A DNA stretch of 5,530 nt from Paracoccaceae bacterium (GTDB taxonomy: Bacteria; Pseudomonadota; Alphaproteobacteria; Rhodobacterales; Rhodobacteraceae): assembly GCA_003551745.1 (NCBI GenBank), contig PUNI01000442.1, positions 1 to 5,530 of the forward strand, given 5' to 3'. Below the pieces are notes generated by a model, which worked only from the letters and a program-made list of their open reading frames with translations, was not told where the DNA came from and ran no database searches. Below, piece after piece: positions 1 through 5,213 of this stretch. Position numbers and translations under genes: made by a program. The stretch's first letter is position 1. Each line of letters opens with the position of its first letter.

Positions 1-778
1 CTCGATATTGCGGCGCATCACGCCCACCATCCTGCGCGGCACCGGGGTGGGCACCTTCGTGGGCGCGCTGCCCGGTCTGGGACCGTCGGTGGGCTCGTTC
101 ATGTCCTACGGCATGGCGCAGCGGGCGGCGAAGGAGCCCGAGAAGTTCGGCAAGGGCGAGCCCAAGGGGATTGCCGCCTCGGAAGCGGCCGACAACGCGG
201 TGATCCCGGCCGCGCTGATCCCGCTCTTCGGCCTCGGCATCCCCGGCAATGTCTCGGCGGCGCTGCTGGTCGGCGCCTTCGCGATCCACGGCATCACCGT
301 CGGGCCGCTGCTGCTGCGCGATAATCCCGAACTGCTCTATTCGATCTTCGCCGGCATGATCCTCGCCAGCCTGATCATGCTGGCGCTCGGCTGGTTCGGG
401 CTTATGGTCTTCGCCCAGATCACCCGGGTGCCGCCGCATGTGGTGATCCCGATCGTCATCTTCTTCTGCCTGGCGGGCATGATGCTGCAGGGCTATGGCA
501 CCTTCGGTCTGGTGATCCTGATGGCCTTCGCCGTGCTCGGCTATCTGATGAAGAAATACGACTATTCCTTCGTCACCTTCCTCGTGGCGTTCATCATCAC
601 GCCGATGCTGGAGCTGAACCTGCGCCAGTCCATCATCCTGTCACGCGGCAACTGGGAGGTGCTGCTGAACCGGCCCATCGCCCTGTTCTTCATCGCCTGC
701 ACCGTGCTCGCGCTGGTGATGCTGGCATGGCGGACGGTGCGTGTGGGCAAACCCGCCGCCGGCGCGCCGGCGGACTGA
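1..778 (+). CDS. tctA: TctA-family large membrane subunit of a tripartite tricarboxylate transporter (3' part)
   Basis: This is the C-terminal half of the main permease subunit, which in TTT systems moves a carboxylate across the inner membrane, probably ion-coupled, after delivery by a TctC binding protein. The reading frame is open to the left edge (first full codon at base 2), so the start lies outside the window. About 258 residues are visible; family members have about 500. Counting from the TTG at base 8, the TctA hallmarks are GALPGLGP (about residues 19-26), the FGKG...ASEAADNA block (about 47-64) and IPLFGLGIPG (about 71-80). Hydrophobic segments follow near 110-135, 145-160, 165-182, 187-205 and 224-240, and the protein ends in a short polar tail. 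The TGA at 776-778 lies 19 bp before the next gene, which encodes a TctC protein, so the two are almost certainly co-transcribed. TctB is not visible and would be expected upstream. Family assignment is secure; the substrate is unknown. Confidence 0.95.
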   Translation, partial: SILRRITPTILRGTGVGTFVGALPGLGPSVGSFMSYGMAQRAAKEPEKFGKGEPKGIAASEAADNAVIPAALIPLFGLGIPGNVSAALLVGAFAIHGITVGPLLLRDNPELLYSIFAGMILASLIMLALGWFGLMVFAQITRVPPHVVIPIVIFFCLAGMMLQGYGTFGLVILMAFAVLGYLMKKYDYSFVTFLVAFIITPMLELNLRQSIILSRGNWEVLLNRPIALFFIACTVLALVMLAWRTVRVGKPAAGAPAD

Positions 779-784
779 GCTGAA

Positions 785-791
785 AGGGAGG
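785..791 (+). promoter_or_regulatory. Shine-Dalgarno sequence fixing the first tctC start
   Basis: AGGGAGG lies 6 bases before the ATG at 798. It decides between that ATG and an in-frame ATG at 741, which would overlap the tctA end and place a charged, proline-rich stretch ahead of a clean signal peptide. The 798 start is therefore preferred. Confidence 0.85.
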
Positions 792-797
792 AACCCG

Positions 798-1730
798 ATG
801 AACCGCAGAACCCTGCTCGCCGCCGCCGCGATTGCGGCCCTTGCCGCCCCGGCCGCGCAGGCCGAAGGCTGGCAGCCCAGCCGTCCGATGACCATGGTGA
901 TCGGGTTCGCCCCCGGCGGGTCCACCGACATCCAGGGGCGGGTGCTGGCGCGGGTGCTGGAAGAGCATTTCGGCCAGCCCGTCAACGTGGTCAACCAGCC
1001 CGGCGGCGGCGGCGCGGTGGCGCTGACGCGCTTTCTGAACGCCGAACCCGACGGGCACACCTTCATGTTCGGGGTGCAGCTCGGCCTGACCTTTTCGCCC
1101 ATCGTGACCGAGGTGGAATACGAGATCGACGATTTCCGCTATGCGGGCACGCTGGTCGGCGGGCAGTTCGGCGTCGTGGCCGCAGGCGACGCGCCCTATC
1201 AGAGCTTCCAGGAGTTGATCGCCTACGGGCAGGAAAACCCCATGACCTATGCCCAGCAACTGCCCATGGACGAGGCGATCATGCGCGCCATCGCCGAACA
1301 GGAGGGCATCGATCTGGCCATCGTGCCAACGGGCGGCGGCGGTGGCGTGGCCCCCCTGCTGCTGGGGGGAGAGGTGGATTTCGCGTTCTCCGGCGGGGTG
1401 CATTCGCAATACACCCCAACCGGCGAGATGAATGTGCTGGCCTTCCTCACCCGCGAGCGCTCGCCCTTCTATCCCGATGTGCCGACGCTGGTGGAGCTGG
1501 GCTACCCCTATGCGATGGACGATTTCCGGTCGTTCTTCCTGCCCCCGGGCACCCCGGACGAGATCGTCGCCGCCTTCGAGGACGCCGCCCGCTTCGCGGT
1601 CGAGAACCCGCAGTTCGTCGAGGTGACGGTCGACAACACGCTGCACCCCATCGTCTTCATGGATGCGGCGGAAACCGAGGCCACCATCCGCGAGATTCGC
1701 GCGGCGAACGAAGCGCTGATGGCCGACTGA
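798..1730 (+). CDS. tctC: TctC/Bug-family periplasmic substrate-binding protein, first of two tandem copies
   Basis: This 310-residue protein has the usual family length and should capture a carboxylate in the periplasm and hand it to TctA/TctB. A Sec signal peptide (MNRR, then an Ala/Leu-rich core) probably ends after AQA at residue 22. Family motifs appear in order: FAPGGSTD (37-44), GQPVNVVNQPGGG (59-71, the counterpart of the usual GQ-V-V-N-PG-GG block), PDGHTF (84-89), VPTGGGGG (176-183), LLGGEVDFAFSGG (188-200) and the SPFYPDVPTLVELG hinge block (222-235). The start is set by a strong Shine-Dalgarno sequence at 785-791. The gene sits 19 bp after tctA and 25 bp before a second tctC. By hand count it matches that copy at 164 of 273 ungapped positions from residue 38 to the end. 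Bug proteins bind di- and tricarboxylates, aromatic acids and some amino acids or amides; nothing here identifies the ligand. Confidence 0.95.
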   Translation: MNRRTLLAAAAIAALAAPAAQAEGWQPSRPMTMVIGFAPGGSTDIQGRVLARVLEEHFGQPVNVVNQPGGGGAVALTRFLNAEPDGHTFMFGVQLGLTFSPIVTEVEYEIDDFRYAGTLVGGQFGVVAAGDAPYQSFQELIAYGQENPMTYAQQLPMDEAIMRAIAEQEGIDLAIVPTGGGGGVAPLLLGGEVDFAFSGGVHSQYTPTGEMNVLAFLTRERSPFYPDVPTLVELGYPYAMDDFRSFFLPPGTPDEIVAAFEDAARFAVENPQFVEVTVDNTLHPIVFMDAAETEATIREIRAANEALMAD

Positions 1731-1755
1731 AGACGCAACCGACAGGAGAGAGACG

Positions 1756-2691
1756 ATGCAGAAGAGAACCCTGCTGGCCGCCACAGCCGCCCTCGCCGCC
1801 CTGCTTGCCGCGCCGATGGCCTCGGCCGACGACTGGCCGACCCGGCCGCTGACCATGGTGATCGGCTTCAACCCGGGCGGGTCCACCGACATCCAGGGCC
1901 GGGTGCTGGCCAATGTGATGGAGGAGTTCCTCGGCCAGCCCGTCAACGTCGTCAACCAGCCCGGCGGCGGCTCGGCGGTGGCCTTCACCCGGCTCGCGAA
2001 TACCCCGCCCGACGGCTATACCTTCCTCTTCGGCGGCACCACGGCGCTGACCTTCACGCCGATCATCACGCCGGTGGAATACGAGATCGACGATTTCGAG
2101 TATCTGGCGGCGCTCGCCATCGCGCAGAACGCCATCGTCACCTCGGCCGAGCAGCCCTTCCAGACCTTCGACGAGATCATCGAACATGGCCGCGAGAACC
2201 AGATGACCTATGCCCAGCAGACGGCGCTGGACGAGGCCATCATCCGCGCCATCGCCGCCGAGGAAGGGCTCGACCTCGCCATCGTGCCCACCGGCGGCGG
2301 CGCCGGCATGGCGCCGCTGGTGCTGGGCCGCGAGGTGGATTTCGCCTATTCCGGCGGCACCCACGCGCAGTACACCCCCACCGGCGAGATGGTCGTGGCC
2401 GCCTTCATGTCGGCGGAACGCAGCCCCTTCTATCCGGATGTGCCGACCCTGCGCGAGCTGGGCTACGACTTCGCGATCGAGGACTACCGCACCATCATCG
2501 TGCCGCAGGGCGTGCCCGACGCGGTGAAGGCCCGGCTGCTGGAGGCCGCCGAATACGCCAGCTCCCACGAGGCCTTCATCGACATCACCGAGGGCAACAC
2601 CTTCTTCCCGGTGGTCTTCATCGGCCAGGAGGAGATGGAGGACAACGTCCGCCGCATCCGCACCGCCACCGAAGAGGTGATGGCCGACTGA
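1756..2691 (+). CDS. tctC: TctC/Bug-family periplasmic substrate-binding protein, second tandem copy
   Basis: This 311-residue paralog of the preceding gene is again a full-length TctC/Bug protein. The signal peptide (MQKR, then an Ala/Leu core) probably ends after ASA at residue 24, giving a mature start at DDW. Motifs are FNPGGSTD (38-45), GQPVNVVNQPGGG (60-72), PPDGYTF, YEIDDF (109-114), VPTGGGAG, VLGREVDFAYSGG and SPFYPDVPTLRELG. AGGAG at 1744-1748, 7 bases before the ATG, supports the start. The closest matches to copy one are the N-terminal ligand-cradle motifs and the central VPTGGG to ELG region. Divergence is concentrated at about residues 119-138 (6/20 identical), 239-278 (13/40) and 289-298 (2/10). 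Two DNA stretches of 23 and 25 bp are identical between the genes (915-937 with 1876-1898; 1112-1136 with 2073-2097). It is the last gene of the transporter operon. It could serve the same permease with another ligand, or act as a ligand-loaded signal partner; neither is shown. Confidence 0.95.
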   Translation: MQKRTLLAATAALAALLAAPMASADDWPTRPLTMVIGFNPGGSTDIQGRVLANVMEEFLGQPVNVVNQPGGGSAVAFTRLANTPPDGYTFLFGGTTALTFTPIITPVEYEIDDFEYLAALAIAQNAIVTSAEQPFQTFDEIIEHGRENQMTYAQQTALDEAIIRAIAAEEGLDLAIVPTGGGAGMAPLVLGREVDFAYSGGTHAQYTPTGEMVVAAFMSAERSPFYPDVPTLRELGYDFAIEDYRTIIVPQGVPDAVKARLLEAAEYASSHEAFIDITEGNTFFPVVFIGQEEMEDNVRRIRTATEEVMAD

Positions 2692-2700
2692 CCGACCCGG

Positions 2701-2733
2701 CCGGCCCTGGCTGCCGCGTGCAGCCGGGGCTGG
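2701..2733. terminator. Strong GC-rich hairpin between convergent tctC and moaA
   Basis: The arms 2701-2714 and 2720-2733 pair over 14 bp with only two G-U pairs and a 5-nt loop (CGCGT). The hairpin lies 9 bp after the tctC stop and 9 bp after the moaA stop on the other strand, so it could end transcripts from both sides. No T-tract follows on either strand, so it is not a textbook intrinsic terminator. It may instead stabilise 3' ends or work together with Rho. Confidence 0.65.
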
Positions 2734-2742
2734 TCCGGCACG

Positions 2743-3747
2743 TCAGCCCCCGGTGTGGCTCATGTGGCGGCTCACCTGGCCGTCCACCCGCTGGCGGGAG
2801 TAGTCGAAGTCGTGGCCCTTCGGCTTGCGGGCGATGGCGGCGCGGATCGCACGCTCCACCAGCGCGTCGTCAGCGCTTTCGCGCAGCGGCGCACGCAGGT
2901 CGGCCATGTCTTCCTGGCCGAGGCACATGTAGAGCTCGCCCGTGCAGGTCAGGCGCACGCGGTTGCAGCTTTCGCAGAAGTTGTGCGTGAGCGGCGTGAT
3001 GAAGCCGATCTTCTGCCCGGTCTCGGCGAGCCGGACATAGCGCGCCGGCCCGCCGCTGCGCTCGGGCGTGTCGGTCAGCGTGTAGCGGGTCGCCAGGCGC
3101 GCGCGCAGGTCCTTCAGCGGCCAGTACTGCCCAAGCCGGTCCTCGCCGCCCAGATCGCCCATCGGCATCACCTCGATGAAGGTGAGGTCGAAGTCTTCCG
3201 CCGCGCACCAGGCCACCAGGTCGAAGAGCTCGTCCTCGTTGAAGCCCTTCAGCGCGACGGTGTTGATCTTGATCCGGAGCCCCGCGGCGCGGGCGGCCTC
3301 GATGCCGCCCAGCACCTGCGCGAGCCGGCCCCAGCGGGTGACGGCGGCGAACTTCTTCTCGTCGAGGGTGTCGAGCGAGACGTTGACCCGGCGCACCCCG
3401 GCGGCGGCGAGGTCGGTGGCGAAGCGGGCGAGCTGGCTGCCGTTGGTGGTCAGCGTCAGTTCCTGCAGCGCGCCGCTCTCCAGATGCCGCGACATCGCCT
3501 CGAAGAAGGTCAGGATGCCCCGTCGCACCAGCGGCTCGCCGCCGGTGATGCGCAGTTTCTGCACCCCCAGCCGCACGAAGGCCGAGCACAGCCGATCCAG
3601 CTCCTCCAGCGTCAAGAGCTCCGCCTTGGGCAGGAAGGTCATGTTCTCGGCCATGCAGTAGACGCAGCGGAAGTCGCAGCGGTCGGTGACCGAGACCCGC
3701 AGGTAGGAGATCGGGCGGGCGAAGGGGTCGACGAGGGGCGCGTTCAT
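2743..3747 (-). CDS. moaA: GTP 3',8-cyclase MoaA (radical SAM, molybdenum cofactor synthesis)
   Basis: MoaA and MoaC perform the first step of molybdenum cofactor synthesis. MoaA converts GTP to 3',8-cyclo-7,8-dihydro-GTP in the cytoplasm. The protein is 334 residues, close to the usual 325-340. The N-terminal radical-SAM cluster motif is C24-x3-C28-x2-C31 (CDFRCVYC), preceded by the conserved YLR (R17), with the SAM-binding GGEP at 69-72. The second [4Fe-4S] cluster, which binds GTP, uses C258-x2-C261-x13-C275, with the arginines of NRVRLT beside it. The chain ends in the functionally important Gly-Gly (HTGG), so the gene is intact. The ATG is placed by the normal distance from the N-terminus to the first cysteine. 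No convincing Shine-Dalgarno sequence precedes it. No other moa/mog/moe gene is visible. It converges with the transporter operon and diverges from the lipoprotein gene. Confidence 0.98.
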   Translation of the reverse strand: MNAPLVDPFARPISYLRVSVTDRCDFRCVYCMAENMTFLPKAELLTLEELDRLCSAFVRLGVQKLRITGGEPLVRRGILTFFEAMSRHLESGALQELTLTTNGSQLARFATDLAAAGVRRVNVSLDTLDEKKFAAVTRWGRLAQVLGGIEAARAAGLRIKINTVALKGFNEDELFDLVAWCAAEDFDLTFIEVMPMGDLGGEDRLGQYWPLKDLRARLATRYTLTDTPERSGGPARYVRLAETGQKIGFITPLTHNFCESCNRVRLTCTGELYMCLGQEDMADLRAPLRESADDALVERAIRAAIARKPKGHDFDYSRQRVDGQVSRHMSHTGG

Positions 3748-3829
3748 GGCGGAAAGCTATACACGGCGATGTGCGCGGGCAAGATCCGTGGGGCGTTGAT
3801 GTGCCTGCGGGGTCGGGATATTCAGGGCC
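3748..3829. promoter_or_regulatory. Divergent promoter region for moaA and the lipoprotein gene
   Basis: These 82 bp must hold the starts of transcription for both divergent genes if each has its own promoter. On the - strand, TATAGC (3758-3763) is a plausible -10 box about 10 bases before the moaA ATG, with a poor TTGCCC-like -35 at 15-bp spacing. On the + strand, TTGATG (3796-3801) and GATATT (3817-3822), also 15 bp apart, are a weak -35/-10 candidate for the lipoprotein. Both -10 candidates lie so close to their ATGs that transcripts would have little or no leader, and neither gene shows a properly spaced Shine-Dalgarno sequence. No FNR-type or molybdate-operator palindrome was recognised by eye. 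Confidence 0.35.
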
Positions 3830-4336
3830 ATGCGCATCGCTCTCGCCCTCCTGTCGCTGTCGTTTCTCGCCGCCTGCGCGACCGGGCCCTTCGCGCAGCG
3901 GACGCCCCCCGCGCAGCCCGATCCCGAGGTGCAGCCGGCGGTGGCCGAGACGCCCCGGGCCGAGGTGCGCCCGGCCGCAGCCACCGCCCTGCGCCCGCCC
4001 ACCGGGCGGACGGCAGAAGCGCTGGACACCACCAGCCCGGAAGAACGGCAGGCGGCGGCGGCCCCGGCGCCCGCCGCCACGCCGGGTCGCGAACTGGGGC
4101 GCACCGTCGCCAGCCTCGGCGATCCGTCGCAGGGCGGCTTCTGGCTGGCCACGCCGCTGGTGACCGAGACGGTGCAGGGGCGGGTGACGCATCCGCCCAG
4201 CGGCGCTTCGGTGCGGCTGGAGCTGCGCCCCTCCGGAGCAATGGTGGGGTCGGGCAGCCAGCTGTCGCTGGCAGCCTTCCGGGCGCTCGACCTGCCGCTC
4301 ACCGGGCTGCCCGAGCTGGTCGTCAGCACCGAGTGA
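3830..4336 (+). CDS. Small lipoprotein with Pro/Ala-rich linker and uncharacterised C-terminal domain
   Basis: This 168-residue protein carries a lipoprotein signal peptide: MR, a hydrophobic core and the lipobox LAAC, with Cys16 as the lipidated residue. Ala at mature position 2 is not the inner-membrane retention signal Asp, so the outer membrane is the likely destination. Residues about 24-85 are low-complexity, rich in Pro, Ala, Glu and Arg, and probably form an extended tether. Residues about 86-168 look folded: GRTVASLGDPSQ (90-100 region), FWLATPLV, QGRV, then SQLSLAAFRALDLPLTGLPEL near the end. From memory, similar proteins occur beside moaA in Rhodobacteraceae and are sometimes labelled D-galactarate dehydratase. 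Nothing here supports an enzyme: it is far too short and has no metal-binding or sugar-acid dehydratase motif. Function is unknown. AGGG lies only 2 bases before the ATG, too close for a normal ribosome site, but the lipobox makes this start convincing. It converges with the dehydrogenase gene. Confidence 0.85.
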   Translation: MRIALALLSLSFLAACATGPFAQRTPPAQPDPEVQPAVAETPRAEVRPAAATALRPPTGRTAEALDTTSPEERQAAAAPAPAATPGRELGRTVASLGDPSQGGFWLATPLVTETVQGRVTHPPSGASVRLELRPSGAMVGSGSQLSLAAFRALDLPLTGLPELVVSTE

Positions 4337-4339
4337 CCC

Positions 4340-4358
4340 GCGCCGGCGTAACTGGCGC
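4340..4358. terminator. Small hairpin between convergent lipoprotein and SDR genes
   Basis: The arms 4340-4346 and 4352-4358 form a 7-bp GC-rich stem (one G-U pair) with loop CGTAA. It lies within the 34-bp gap between the two stop codons, a natural place for a shared terminator. No T-tract follows on either strand, so termination activity is uncertain. Confidence 0.45.
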
Positions 4359-4370
4359 AGGACGGCTGGC

Positions 4371-5036
4371 TCAGCCGATCGCCGCCAGCATCCGCGCCGC
4401 CACCTCGCGGCAGGGCGCGAGCTTGGCGCGGTTCTCGCCGGGGCGGAAGCGGGCGCGCAGCGCGGTGGGCATCGGCGGCGGCGTCTCGATCAGCACGCGG
4501 GGGCCGAGCCGGGCGCTCTCGCCCTGCCAGCTGCGGGCGAGCGCGATCTGCGCGGCCTTGGTCGCGCCATAGGCGCCGTGCAGCCTCGCACCGGTCGCCG
4601 GGTCGTCGAAGAAGAGCGCCGTGCCGGCAGGGGACGCCTTCAGCAGCGGCTCGATCATCCCGATCAGCAGCCCCGGCGCGCGGGTGTTGACGGCAAGGCT
4701 GCGCTCCCAGTCCTTCACGGCGATGTGGCCCGCAGGCCCCAGCGGCGGCGCGTGGATGGCGGCATGCACCCAGAGGTCGGCGCGGCCCCAGCGGTCGAAC
4801 ACGCTGCGGCAGAGCGTGCGCATGGCCTCGTCCTTGGTGATGTCCATGGGCGCGAGCGTGGCCGCCGGGCCGCCCGCCTTGCGGATCCGGTCGTCGAGCT
4901 CCTCCAGCGCGCCGACGGTGCGCGCCACCGCCACCACCTGCCAGCCGGCGGCCCCCAGCGCCTCGGCGATGGCGGCGCCAAGTCCGCGCGAGGCGCCGAG
5001 GACGAGGGCGATACGGGGCGCGGATTGCTCGGCCAT
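4371..5036 (-). CDS. Short-chain dehydrogenase/reductase, YciK-like, with atypical active site
   Basis: This 221-residue protein has a Rossmann fold and a likely NAD(P)-dependent oxidoreductase ancestry. Visible SDR features are the dinucleotide motif GASRGLG (14-20), Arg39 after the second strand (often linked to NADP preference), D65 in the MDIT stretch, VHAA (90-93) in place of NNAG, the structural N117 of VNTRAP, and the catalytic-type Y156-x3-K160 (YGATK). The stretch before Tyr reads FFDDPATG; the residue 13 positions before Tyr is Phe143, and no Ser occurs between S135 and Y156. The usual PG motif near the cofactor is replaced by TPPPMPT (185-191). The order of segments resembles E. 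coli YciK as I recall it, with about two residues fewer in that loop. The ATG at 5036 is chosen because AAGGG stands 5 bases ahead and the fold begins at once; an in-frame ATG at 5153 would add 39 low-complexity residues. Substrate is unknown. Confidence 0.88.
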   Translation of the reverse strand: MAEQSAPRIALVLGASRGLGAAIAEALGAAGWQVVAVARTVGALEELDDRIRKAGGPAATLAPMDITKDEAMRTLCRSVFDRWGRADLWVHAAIHAPPLGPAGHIAVKDWERSLAVNTRAPGLLIGMIEPLLKASPAGTALFFDDPATGARLHGAYGATKAAQIALARSWQGESARLGPRVLIETPPPMPTALRARFRPGENRAKLAPCREVAARMLAAIG

Positions 5037-5038
5037 GG

Positions 5039-5047
5039 CCGCCCTTT
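5039..5047 (-). promoter_or_regulatory. Shine-Dalgarno sequence fixing the SDR start
   Basis: On the - strand, AAAGGGCGG ends two bases before the ATG at 5036; its AAGGG core (5042-5046) is spaced 5 bases away. This supports the 221-residue form over the longer reading frame starting at 5153. Confidence 0.6.
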
Positions 5048-5171
5048 GCCAGCCCCGCCGTGCAGCGGCAAGCCCTGCGAGGTTGTCGGCGGCCGGTCGA
5101 GGGCGCGGCGGGCGCTCAGGGCACAGGCACGGCCGACCCCGGACCGGCGCCACAGCGGCCCGGGCGGGACG

Positions 5172-5201
5172 GGCCGCCTCCGCCGGCGTGCCGGCGCGGC
5201 C
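5172..5201 (-). terminator. GC-rich two-part hairpin downstream of the CopD-family gene
   Basis: An inner stem pairs 5181-5186 with 5191-5196 around the loop CGTG. An outer stem pairs 5172-5176 with 5197-5201, leaving a 4-base bulge at 5177-5180. It starts 12 bp beyond the CopD-family stop codon in the direction of transcription, as a terminator would. There is no T-tract. The rest of the 177-bp spacer (5037-5213) shows the SDR ribosome site and no promoter I can defend, so read-through from the upstream gene into the SDR gene remains possible. Confidence 0.4.
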
Positions 5202-5213
5202 AGCCTCAGGCCG

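Noticed and set aside
741..797. Earlier in-frame ATG for the first tctC
   Set aside because: It would overlap the tctA end, lacks a ribosome site and would put charged, proline-rich residues before a standard signal peptide.
690..1988. Long - strand reading frame (432 codons) antisense to tctA end, the first tctC and the second tctC start
   Set aside because: Shadow frame caused by GC-rich codons. Its His/Gly/Arg-rich translation is low in complexity and matches no family, while the + strand frames have family motifs, signal peptides and ribosome sites. Its resemblance to the - strand frame at 1657-2568 simply reflects the duplicated tctC genes.
2692..3747. Possible full molybdenum cofactor cluster
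   Set aside because: Only moaA is present; the neighbours on both sides are unrelated.
2870..4192. Second - strand frame (440 codons) overlapping moaA and the lipoprotein gene
   Set aside because: It overlaps moaA in a different frame of the same strand and gives an Arg/Gly/His-rich, motif-free protein, as expected of a high-GC shadow.
2755..4572. Very long + strand reading frame (605 codons) antisense to moaA and running past the lipoprotein gene
   Set aside because: It lies opposite an unambiguous, complete MoaA and runs out of frame through the lipoprotein gene. The translation is Ala/Gly/Arg-rich without a domain, signal or ribosome site.
5037..5153. Longer SDR starting at 5153
   Set aside because: The extra 39 residues are Pro/Arg/Ala-rich with no counterpart in SDR proteins, and the ATG at 5036 has a plausible Shine-Dalgarno sequence.
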